16,929 bases of DNA from G963674505 sp964575975. Lineage in GTDB: Bacteria > Desulfobacterota > Desulfobacteria > Desulfobacterales > SKZT01. Position numbers and translations under genes: made by a program. Within the stretch, counting starts at the first letter, position 1, and each line of letters begins with the position of its first letter. The notes under the pieces are model-generated. The model saw only the letters and a program-made list of their open reading frames with translations. It had not been told where the DNA came from and did not search any database. The stretch covers positions 1 to 16,929 of the forward strand of contig CAZNTU010000114.1 in NCBI GenBank assembly GCA_964575975.1. The letters run 5' to 3'. Of the stretch, positions 1-5,997 are shown in pieces.

Positions 1-132
1 CAAATCGACGGCGTGCGATTCCGCGAACTGTTCGCCCTCCTGCCCGCCCGGTACCCCGACGGCGACGCGGCCGTCGCCGCCGTGTGGAAAATGGCAAGGG
101 AGAAACGGCGGTGCAAAACACATAAGGAGTAG
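1..132 (+). CDS. C-terminal end of an unrecognised protein (partial)
   Basis: The first frame is open from base 1 and ends at TAG 130-132, giving the last 43 residues of a protein that begins outside the window. The visible part is rich in Arg, Ala and Val and ends in a basic tail (REKRRCKTHKE). The next gene starts 3 bases after the stop, and its Shine-Dalgarno sequence (AAGGAG) lies inside the end of this frame, so the two are probably co-transcribed and translationally linked. No family can be assigned from this fragment. Confidence 0.6.
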   Translation, partial: QIDGVRFRELFALLPARYPDGDAAVAAVWKMAREKRRCKTHKE

Positions 133-135
133 AAG

Positions 136-573
136 ATGAAAAAATTTCTGGACCTTTTTCCGCCGGATTTGCAGGAAGCGATAAAATCGGGCGACATGGC
201 AAAGTACATGGCCATCGTCGAAAAAATGCCCCTCGAACAGGCCAAAGCGCTGGTCGAAGTCCTCGAACCGGTGGCGGCGCAACTGGGATTGGCCCCGGAA
301 ACGCCCAAAGGCCCCGACATGGAAAAAGTCCTGCGCCATTTCGAACCGCTTCTGCAGGCGATAGCGGACATCGCCAAAGGAAAAGGCGACGACAATCGGA
401 AAGCCCAAATCGAAGAAGGTTTGCCGGGATTGGAAAAAAAAGGATGGAAACTCTCCGACGCCGTCCGCCGTATCTGGAACGGCGAGCGCGACCCCGCCGC
501 ACTCGTCTCCGCCCTGCCCCCCAACTCCGCCCGCCTCGTCCGGCGCATTCTGGAGTTGATCGAAGGAAAATGA
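136..573 (+). CDS. Small alpha-helical hypothetical protein
   Basis: This encodes 145 residues, starting at an ATG preceded by AAGGAGTAGAAG. The composition suggests all-helical structure: an amphipathic N-terminal part, a Lys-rich middle (about 78-95), and a C-terminal block from about residue 102 (WKLSDAVRRIWNGERD, later LVRRILELIEG). A C-terminal block of this kind resembles one I associate with small or TPR-like bacterial proteins of unknown role, but that is a weak memory and not a domain call. There is no signal peptide, membrane segment or catalytic motif. It follows the partial upstream gene by 3 bases, so it is probably the last gene of an operon that enters from the left. Function unknown. 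Confidence 0.8.
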   Translation: MKKFLDLFPPDLQEAIKSGDMAKYMAIVEKMPLEQAKALVEVLEPVAAQLGLAPETPKGPDMEKVLRHFEPLLQAIADIAKGKGDDNRKAQIEEGLPGLEKKGWKLSDAVRRIWNGERDPAALVSALPPNSARLVRRILELIEGK

Positions 574-638
574 AGGGTGCGGAGGCCCCAAGTCTCGACG
601 GGCGGGCTTTTTCGTCGTAATATCCGGGTTTGGTTTTT

Positions 639-882
639 AGAGCCTGCTTGAAAAACTTAAGAGTCGCCGACCGGGGCAATGAAAACGCCGATTTTCCGGC
701 GCTGAAATTTCCTCCCGGTTTTGTTCCTTTCCAGGCATGCGAATCCCGTTCCGTTTCGCCGGACGCTCCCGACGGACGAGGCAATGTCGGTGTTCCGGTA
801 GCGCCGCCTTCCACGGCGGCGCTACCGGACATCGGAACGACCCCGTCATGGGACGAAAAAGCTTTCCCTTCAAACAGGCTCT
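639..882. repeat. Inverted-repeat-bounded intergenic element with an internal palindrome
   Basis: The spacer 574-970 (397 bases) has no convincing gene. A 14-base arm AGAGCCTGCTTGAA (639-652) is matched in inverted orientation by TTCAAACAGGCTCT (869-882), 13 of 14 positions. Just outside and inside these arms, GCTTTTTCGTC (607-617) and GACGAAAAAGC (852-862) also form an inverted pair. The GC-rich palindrome at 795-828 sits inside. The layout fits a small non-coding repeat or MITE-like insertion of about 244 bases, but only one copy with these arms is visible, so mobility is an inference. Confidence 0.4.
795..828. repeat. REP-like GC-rich palindrome, copy 1
   Basis: CCGGTAGCGCCGCC (795-808) and GGCGGCGCTACCGG (815-828) form a perfect 14-bp stem around the 6-base spacer TTCCAC. 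A near-identical hairpin occurs at 16488-16519. Two copies of the same palindrome in separate non-coding spacers mark it as a dispersed repeat family of this genome, similar in form to REP elements. It has no T-run, so it is not a typical terminator. Confidence 0.75.
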
Positions 883-898
883 TATTCCAGCTGGCTCG

Positions 899-930
899 TT
901 TGCAGTTGCGTCTTCAGCTGCAACTGCAAA
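899..930. repeat. Perfect inverted repeat in the leader of the LpxR-like gene
   Basis: TTTGCAGTTGC (899-909) pairs perfectly with GCAACTGCAAA (920-930) across a 10-base loop, 40 bases before the ATG at 971. It lies where an operator or a leader RNA hairpin for the LpxR-like gene would be. No T-run follows, so it is not an obvious terminator. Confidence 0.5.
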
Positions 931-970
931 CGCGCCGGATCTTTCGAAATTCACGGAAAGAAAAAACGCA

Positions 971-1890
971 ATGGTCGCACTCGTTCGTTTCAGTTTGCAT
1001 ATTCGGTCGAAGTTCCTTGTTTTCGCAACGCTTTGTTCGATCGCCGCAGGGGGCCTGTACAATCCGGCTTGCGCGGCGGACAAGCTCCCCTGGTTCGGCA
1101 GGAACGAAGCCTTATACGAACAGGAAAACAAGCTGGAAGCCCGGACAAGCGTTTCCCTGGGACAAAACATCTACACCCCCGAGGACATTTCCGAAACGGA
1201 ACCGATCAAGGACGACCGTCCGTACGCCGGATGGCTCTACCTCGGATTCGGCATCGCGGCCAACCAGGGATCGAACCGGTTCGACCAACTGGAACTGAAC
1301 GTCGGCGTCGTGGGACCGTCCTCCCTGGCCGAGGATGTCCAGACCACCTGGCACGACTGGTTCGGCCTCGCCGAACCCGAGGGGTGGGACAACCAACTGG
1401 ACGACGAACTTGGGGTCGTTTTGTTCTACGAACAGACCAGAAGGCTGGAAACGAAAAAATGGGCGTTCGGGCTGGAATGGGACTTCATGCACCATTTCGG
1501 CGGCGCTCTGGGAAACGTCTACACGTTCGGCAAGGCGGGGTTCACTTGCAGGCTCAGCCCGGATCTGGCCGTCGATTTCGGCCCCCCGCGAATTCGCCCC
1601 AGTCTTCCCGGAAGCGGCTTCTACGCCAGAGACGACGGCTTCAACTGGTATCTCTTCGCCGGCGTGGAGGCCAGACTGGTAGCACGAAACATTTTCCTGG
1701 ACGGCTCCACCTTCGAGGACAGCCAATCCGTCGACAAGAAGCCCGTCACCGGGGACGCCCAGGCGGGAATCGTCCTGCAATACGAGGATTGGCGCTTTTC
1801 GTACACCCAGATTTGGAGGGCGAAGGAGTTCGATGGGCAAGAGCGCGGGGGGACAGGTTCGGCTCCTTCGGAATATCGTACCAGTTTTAG
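971..1890 (+). pseudogene. LpxR-family (DUF2219) lipid A deacylase-like outer-membrane protein, frameshifted
   Basis: The start ATG 971 (weak upstream GGAAAG) gives a basic N-terminus, a hydrophobic stretch and an ACAA signal-peptidase-like site around residue 36. Hallmarks of the LpxR/DUF2219 family, whose known member removes the 3'-acyloxyacyl group of lipid A in the outer membrane, follow: SLGQNIYTPEDIS, DDRPYAGWLYLG, HHFGGALGNVYTFGKAG and DFGPPRIRPSLPGS. The frame then loses homology at a run of six G (1847-1852). One extra G restores GGDRFGSFGISYQF and a stop at 1888-1890, the normal family end with the terminal Phe typical of beta-barrel proteins. The N-terminal part that normally carries the Asn-Asp and YTNG-type active-site segment appears missing, since the signal peptide runs almost directly into the middle of the family. 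It is probably a degraded gene. A sequencing slip could explain the G-run but not the short N-terminus. Confidence 0.75.
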
Positions 1891-1939
1891 CGGGGACGAC
1901 GGAACGATCGCCGTGCCGCGCGTTTCCGTCGTCGCGTCG

Positions 1940-2557
1940 TTAAAACGGGACCGTCGCCGCCTGGATCAGGAATCGTTTGATTTCCCGGTCGGCGACGGGC
2001 TCTTTGACAAAGTCGATGGACTCCCTGTAGTCGATGTCGTCAAAGTAGGCCAGCTGTTCCCTGAACAATTTTTCGTTGAAGTACGCGCCGAAAATTTCCT
2101 TGGCCCTGCCCGAGATTTCATCGAGCCGGAAAGAATATTTCAGGAGAAAATAAAGATCCACGTAATCCTTCCATTTGGCGCGGCCTCCCAGCGCATGGGC
2201 TTTCATGGCCGCGAGATCCGGCAAAGAAGGGATGGATATGGCTTTTTCGAATTCCCTCCCGCGCGCAATGGCATGGGGATACTGGAAAAACGTCAATTTT
2301 ACGTCGTTTACCAAAACATGAAGTTGATCGTACGCTTCGTACAGGATTTCATCGACCTTGACGCCTTGTTTGTCGAATATTTGCTTGATCCGTTTTCGCT
2401 TGATGTCTTTTTCCGTGAACAAATCGAAATCGATGGAACGACGATGCCCGAGATATAGCGCAAGGGCGGTGCCGCCGGCCATGTAATATTCCTTTTTGAA
2501 TTGCCGGATCAACGGCAGCAGTTCGATCTGTTTTTCGAAAAGGATGTCTTTATGCAT
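1940..2557 (-). CDS. AbiEii/AbiGii-type nucleotidyltransferase toxin
   Basis: This 205-residue protein has the signature of the DUF1814/AbiEii family of DNA-polymerase-beta-like nucleotidyltransferases: GGT at 28-30, then S41-x-D43-x-D45 in HRRSIDFDLF, and the downstream KAHALGGRAKWKDYVDLYFLL block with conserved Lys, Arg and Asp. Known family members act as the toxic half of toxin-antitoxin or abortive-infection pairs by modifying tRNA or other targets. The protein is soluble and near full length for the shorter members of the family. The start lies inside the upstream gene (8-base overlap) with no strong Shine-Dalgarno, which suggests translational coupling to the putative antitoxin at 2550-2825. 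The substrate and toxicity are inferred from the family only. Confidence 0.85.
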   Translation of the reverse strand: MHKDILFEKQIELLPLIRQFKKEYYMAGGTALALYLGHRRSIDFDLFTEKDIKRKRIKQIFDKQGVKVDEILYEAYDQLHVLVNDVKLTFFQYPHAIARGREFEKAISIPSLPDLAAMKAHALGGRAKWKDYVDLYFLLKYSFRLDEISGRAKEIFGAYFNEKLFREQLAYFDDIDYRESIDFVKEPVADREIKRFLIQAATVPF

Positions 2558-2825
2558 GTCTTTCGAAATAAAGTTTGAAGAAGTTTATTGTGCGCGGGTG
2601 GTAATTCGTGCGTCCCCCGGAAATCTGTCGGTCGAAAATATCGGCCACGGTTTTTATTCCGACCAGCTCGAAAAGTTTTTTTACGCTTTTTTCGTTTCCG
2701 TAGTTCAGGACCGCTTCCACGAGAAAAGGGAGTTCGATGTTTTCGATTTTTTCGGGGTCTATCCACCAAAAAAGGCGCGAATTTTCCTTGATGAATTCTC
2801 TCAAGTCCCTGTCGCTGTCGTTCAT
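2550..2825 (-). CDS. DUF6922-like partner of the AbiEii toxin (putative antitoxin)
   Basis: This 91-residue protein opens with DLREFIKENSRLFWWIDPE and continues with LVEAVLNYGNEKSVKKLFEL, a pattern I recall from DUF6922-type proteins that sit directly upstream of AbiEii toxins. The ATG at 2825 has GGGAG about 8 bases upstream. Its end overlaps the toxin start by 8 bases, the usual antitoxin-first layout. Residues 1-45 are acidic and aromatic and the rest is helical, and I see no classical helix-turn-helix. The palindrome at 2889-2909, just upstream, could be its operator. The antitoxin role is inferred from gene order. Confidence 0.7.
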   Translation of the reverse strand: MNDSDRDLREFIKENSRLFWWIDPEKIENIELPFLVEAVLNYGNEKSVKKLFELVGIKTVADIFDRQISGGRTNYHPRTINFFKLYFERHA

Positions 2826-2888
2826 CGCTCACTCCCAACAATGGGCTGCGGAACGAAACAAATGTACCAACTCCCTTGCTGGCGGTAT

Positions 2889-2909
2889 ATTGCGCTCGAC
2901 ACGCGCAAT
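2889..2909. promoter_or_regulatory. Inverted repeat upstream of the AbiEii pair (possible operator)
   Basis: ATTGCGC (2889-2895) and GCGCAAT (2903-2909) form a 7-bp inverted repeat with a 7-base centre, 64 bases before the start of the DUF6922-like gene. Toxin-antitoxin pairs are often autoregulated through such sites. The position fits, but no clear -35/-10 pair could be assigned. Confidence 0.35.
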
Positions 2910-2921
2910 GTCGGCGGCTGC

Positions 2922-3212
2922 GTTTCGTTCCGAGATTTTAACAAGGTAATAAGGTTGGGGGGGAGGATGCCGCGTGCTACTAAGGTTTGGAAGTGCGAAA
3001 ATAAGGTTTTTTTCAGATAGCGGGTCGAATCGGTCGGCGGAGGACGCGGGTTTTCCGCGGAAAGGCAAGGAAGCCGAGCCGCCGACCGGTCCGCACCGCC
3101 GCCTTTTTTTCCGGTCTTTTAAAAACCTTATTTTCGTTCTTTTCAACCTTAGTAGCCTTGAGACTCCTTGCTGACGACAACCTTATTACCTTATTTGAGG
3201 CTCGGAACGGAA
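2922..3212. repeat. MITE-like element with long imperfect inverted arms
   Basis: The two halves of this 291-base stretch mirror each other in blocks. GTTTCGTTCCGAG (2922-2934) opposes CTCGGAACGGAA (3201-3212). AAGGTAATAAGGTTG (2943-2957) opposes its exact complement at 3178-3192. CTACTAAGGTT (2977-2987) opposes 3145-3155, and CGAAAATAAGGTTTTT (2996-3011) opposes 3121-3136. In the centre, CGGTCGGCGG (3031-3040) opposes CCGCCGACCG (3079-3088). There is no transposase gene or convincing ORF inside. The form fits a non-autonomous miniature element or a large transcribed hairpin. No clear target-site duplication is visible. It accounts for most of the 407-base gap between the two toxin-antitoxin-like pairs. 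Confidence 0.7.
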
Positions 3213-3232
3213 CAAAGCTGCCGAAGTTTAAT

Positions 3233-3433
3233 TCAAAACTCCCAATCTTTCAGAATCAGGTTCTGGATTTCATCGAGAACTTCAAAAAGACTTATTTCGC
3301 GAGACTCTATTATTGCTCCGACTCTTGTGTGTTTACGATGTGGAAACGTTTTCAAATGCCTTGCACCAGGATCGGGCGCATTATCGTATCTGAATAACAC
3401 GAGGGTGCCTTTCCGAATTTGAAAGATAGTCAT
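3233..3433 (-). CDS. Shortened DUF6516-like protein (C-terminal half of a putative toxin)
   Basis: This 66-residue protein has the core LFRYDNAPDPG, then KTFPHRKHTR, ESREISLFEVLDEI. That is the order of conserved blocks (YDNAPH, FPHHKH, a C-terminal helix) I recall from DUF6516 proteins, which occur next to a small partner in toxin-antitoxin-like pairs. Those proteins are usually about 100-130 residues, so roughly the first half is absent here. The ATG at 3433 has AAGGA about 11 bases upstream. An alternative ATG at 3480 overlaps the stop of the upstream gene (ATGA) but is in another frame and ends after 16 codons. This suggests a frameshift or deletion near the normal start. It is likely a degraded toxin, but a functional short version is possible. 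Confidence 0.5.
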   Translation of the reverse strand: MTIFQIRKGTLVLFRYDNAPDPGARHLKTFPHRKHTRVGAIIESREISLFEVLDEIQNLILKDWEF

Positions 3434-3476
3434 CCATTCGTCATCCTTGCTCGAAGACGATCTGGTCGAGACGTGT

Positions 3477-3725
3477 TCATTTTTCCCGAAGCCGGTTCAC
3501 AGTTTCGATTTCGCCTTCCCATTCGACAAGATCCATGTCGTCAACCCGACCATAAAGGGAATCCCTGTCAAGCTTTCCGTAGCGATTTTCGAACTCCCTT
3601 ATCTTATTTTGAACATTGCCGATCTCCTTGTTCAGGAGCGTCTTTTCCAGAGCAATCCACGAACGTATTTTTTTTAACGTCCAAGCGTCGTTGTTTTCAG
3701 CGATTACTCTTGTCATAAGTTTCAC
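3477..3725 (-). CDS. Small partner (antitoxin-like) of the DUF6516-like gene
   Basis: This encodes 82 residues. The middle is a predicted long helix or coiled coil (LLNKEIGNVQNKIREFENRYG), and the end has an acidic, Trp-containing stretch (DDMDLVEWEGEIETVNRLREK). The pattern FE-x-x-YG followed by a D-x-x-EW block is what I recall from the small proteins encoded just before DUF6516 genes. An in-frame second Met lies at residue 4. The stop overlaps an ATG (ATGA, 3477-3480), the usual coupling site for the next gene. A promoter with a palindromic spacer lies upstream (3782-3810). The antitoxin role is inferred from position and size. Confidence 0.6.
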   Translation of the reverse strand: MKLMTRVIAENNDAWTLKKIRSWIALEKTLLNKEIGNVQNKIREFENRYGKLDRDSLYGRVDDMDLVEWEGEIETVNRLREK

Positions 3726-3781
3726 CCTTGTGCTCGAAATTCAAGGTTTAACTTTGCCGGAAGCTTCGACAACTATGATGA

Positions 3782-3810
3782 ATATTGTTCATTTTTCGAA
3801 AAATTCACAA
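3782..3810 (-). promoter_or_regulatory. Promoter with palindromic spacer (operator candidate) for the DUF6516-type pair
   Basis: On the minus strand a -35-like TTGTGA (3805-3810) and a -10-like CAATAT (3782-3787) are 17 bases apart. The spacer is almost filled by the perfect 14-base palindrome ATTTTTCGAAAAAT (3791-3804). A repressor bound there would block RNA polymerase, a usual arrangement for autoregulated antitoxin genes. The -10 match is modest. Confidence 0.4.
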
Positions 3811-3833
3811 GGGGTATTTGTCCCGCCTGATTC

Positions 3834-3857
3834 AAAAAACTGAACCGACCTTGTCGG
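3834..3857 (-). terminator. Rho-independent terminator of the ParA-to-FtsK operon
   Basis: Read on the minus strand, CCGAC-AAG-GTCGG is followed by TTCAGTTTTTT, a short stem with a T-run about 65 bases after the nuclease-FtsK stop codon. A second stem just before it, ATCAGATT (3860-3867) with AATCTGAT (3879-3886), may strengthen it. Confidence 0.55.
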
Positions 3858-3921
3858 AATCAGATTGCAATTGACCTTGAATCTGATCCGCTCCGTTTCA
3901 GTGCGGATGCTCCCGGTCTCC

Positions 3922-5994
3922 TTACGCTTCCTTGCCCTTCCGTTTCACCTTCCCCTCGACCATGAGCCTTTCTGTCTTCGTCGGCAGCGGCCCCTGGAGG
4001 CGCATGAGGGGCACCGCGCCGCCCGCGAGCATGTCGCCGTTTCCCATGAGCCTTTCCGCGCCGGGTTCGTCCAGGACGATTCGGCTGTTGGCGAGAGTCG
4101 TGACCTTCAGAGCGATCTTGAGCTGCAAATTGGCCTTGATCAGGGGCGTGACCACTTTGCTGTCGGGCCTTTGGGTGCTCAGGACGATGTGGAACCCGGC
4201 GGCCCTTCCTTTCTGGCACAAGCGCTGGATCAGAAGTTCCGCCCGTTGCTTGAAATCCTTTTCGATCATGAGGTCGGCGTATTCGTCGATGATCGTCACG
4301 TGATGCTCCAAGGGGGCGTTTCGGGCGTTGTACTCGGAGATGTCGATGGCGCCCGCGTTGGAAAGGAGGTCGTATCTTTCCTCCATTTCATAGACGAGCT
4401 TCTCCAGCTCCTCCAGCGCGGGGCCTAAATCCATGATTGGAGGGCCTTTCAAATGCGGGATTTCCGAGAAATCCGTGAACGTGACGCGCTTGGGGTCGAT
4501 GAGAGTGAACTTGATCTCGTCTGGACCGGCGTTCAGGGCCATGCCCAGGACGGCGGAGCGCAGGAACACCGATTTTCCGCTCCCGGCCGTCCCGGCGACG
4601 AGAATGGAGGTCATGGCGGGATTGGTCAGATCCGCCCACTCCACGGAGCCGTCGATGGCCATTCCTATCGGGAACGCTGCGGAAGAGCGCCGCTGTCCGC
4701 TGTCCTTCTCCTTTTCCCAAAGCTCCAGCAAGGTGAGCGGCCGCCTGATTTTCCGGGGAATGTCGATGCTCAAATAGCCGGCCTGCGCTCGAATCAGCGG
4801 CGGCGCCTTCAGCTTCATGGCGATCTGGAGGTCGTCGGCCCGGCTCATGATTTTCCTGACGGTCACTCCCTTCTCCAAGTCCGGCTTTATCCTGAGCCGT
4901 ATCAGGCGCGGGCCCGCGATATAGCCCTCGGAAATCGAGGGGAGCCTCAAGATTCGCAGCGTCTTCAAAAGCAGTCCCATGGCGTTTTCCGCCTCCTCGG
5001 TTTTTTCCTTCTCTTCGATCTTTTCCGGCTCTTCGGGCTTTTCGATTTCCTCCGTTTTCACGCCCTCCCTGACTTCATCCCTTTCGCCGTCCTCCGGTTC
5101 GATGCTCGTCGTTTCCCGCCGAGGTCCCCAGTCGGCGTCGCATCGGGAATCGAAGGGACAAGCGTCGCAAAGGACGCGGTCTTGAGTGAAACCCAGATCC
5201 GCCTTTCCTTTGTGGTTCTCATTGGAAATCACCTCGCATACGGTTTCCATGAGGCTTTCCAAGTTCTTGCGGGCGTCTCGGACGACCTCCTCGGAATAGA
5301 AAGCCTCCGGTTGTTCGTCTTCCATGTACAGCACCGCGCAGCTCGGGACGATCCCGGTCTCCTTCTCGATCAGCAGTCCGTACATGGCGGCTTGGAGAAA
5401 ATCCTCGTCTTCGTTGGCGGGTTCGAACCCCTTGAATTCGACCACCATCGCGCGCCCGGTCCTTCCATCGACCATAAGCGCGTCGAAAATGCCGGATACG
5501 AGAAGCGTCCGACCGCAGGGAAGGGAAAACGCATGCTCCAGCTTTCTTTCCGGGTCGCGAACGATTTCGGAAACATCGATTTTTTCGCCGTTTTGATCGC
5601 CGACCCATTTTTCCAGAAACAGGGCCAGGTATTTGGCCCAGCGCGCGACACCTTCGGCGAGAGTCATGATTTGATCTGTGTTCAAGCGAGAGGCGTGTCT
5701 GTCGAGAGCCGGGTCCAGAATATGGTTTTTCAGAAGCTTGTGAATAGTCTCGGCCAAACTATCCGAACTTGCGGCCAAAAGCTCGTTCATCCCGGTTTTG
5801 AGCGCCGACGGCCGTTTTCCGGACAAGGCGCGGTGGAAGGGCTTGGCGATTTTGTCGTGGAAAAACGAACCGGGAAAGTTTCCGGAACCTTTCAGCCCGA
5901 TTTTCCAGACGTTCTTTTCCCCGGCGCGAAGATACGCCAGCAGTCTCGGGCATCGGGCGCACAAGTGGATTTCGGTGACGGTCGCGTCCGGCAT
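3922..5994 (-). CDS. Cas4/RecB-like Fe-S nuclease domain fused to an FtsK/SpoIIIE DNA translocase
   Basis: 690 residues in three parts. Residues 1-290 look like a PD-(D/E)XK nuclease of the Cas4/RecB type: H46, D171 in SGIFDAL, E186-x-K188 in VVEFKG, and Q201-x3-Y205. A cysteine set (C12 or C15 near the start, then C276, C279, C285) fits a 4Fe-4S site. Residues 297-336 are a charged Glu/Lys-rich linker. From about 340 comes an FtsK beta-like domain (GPRLIRLRIKP to LSIDIPRK) and a RecA-like motor with Walker A GTAGSGKS (K474), Walker B IIDEYADL (D570, E571), STQRPD (606-611) and the LIKANLQLKIAL and ERLMGNGDML blocks typical of FtsK/SpoIIIE. There are no membrane segments and no FtsK gamma domain. 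It starts 3 bases after the stop of the AAA gene, so it is the last gene of the operon. It probably pumps and cuts double-stranded DNA. The biological target is unknown. Confidence 0.88.
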   Translation of the reverse strand: MPDATVTEIHLCARCPRLLAYLRAGEKNVWKIGLKGSGNFPGSFFHDKIAKPFHRALSGKRPSALKTGMNELLAASSDSLAETIHKLLKNHILDPALDRHASRLNTDQIMTLAEGVARWAKYLALFLEKWVGDQNGEKIDVSEIVRDPERKLEHAFSLPCGRTLLVSGIFDALMVDGRTGRAMVVEFKGFEPANEDEDFLQAAMYGLLIEKETGIVPSCAVLYMEDEQPEAFYSEEVVRDARKNLESLMETVCEVISNENHKGKADLGFTQDRVLCDACPFDSRCDADWGPRRETTSIEPEDGERDEVREGVKTEEIEKPEEPEKIEEKEKTEEAENAMGLLLKTLRILRLPSISEGYIAGPRLIRLRIKPDLEKGVTVRKIMSRADDLQIAMKLKAPPLIRAQAGYLSIDIPRKIRRPLTLLELWEKEKDSGQRRSSAAFPIGMAIDGSVEWADLTNPAMTSILVAGTAGSGKSVFLRSAVLGMALNAGPDEIKFTLIDPKRVTFTDFSEIPHLKGPPIMDLGPALEELEKLVYEMEERYDLLSNAGAIDISEYNARNAPLEHHVTIIDEYADLMIEKDFKQRAELLIQRLCQKGRAAGFHIVLSTQRPDSKVVTPLIKANLQLKIALKVTTLANSRIVLDEPGAERLMGNGDMLAGGAVPLMRLQGPLPTKTERLMVEGKVKRKGKEA

Positions 5995-5997
5995 GGC

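Noticed and set aside
1891..2458. Continuation of the LpxR-like frame past 1890
   Set aside because: After the G-run the frame loses homology and runs antisense through the AbiEii gene; the family end lies in the shifted frame at 1890.
3922..5994. Treating the Cas4-like domain as evidence of a CRISPR-Cas system
   Set aside because: No cas1, cas2 or other cas gene and no repeat array is present; the domain is fused to an FtsK motor.
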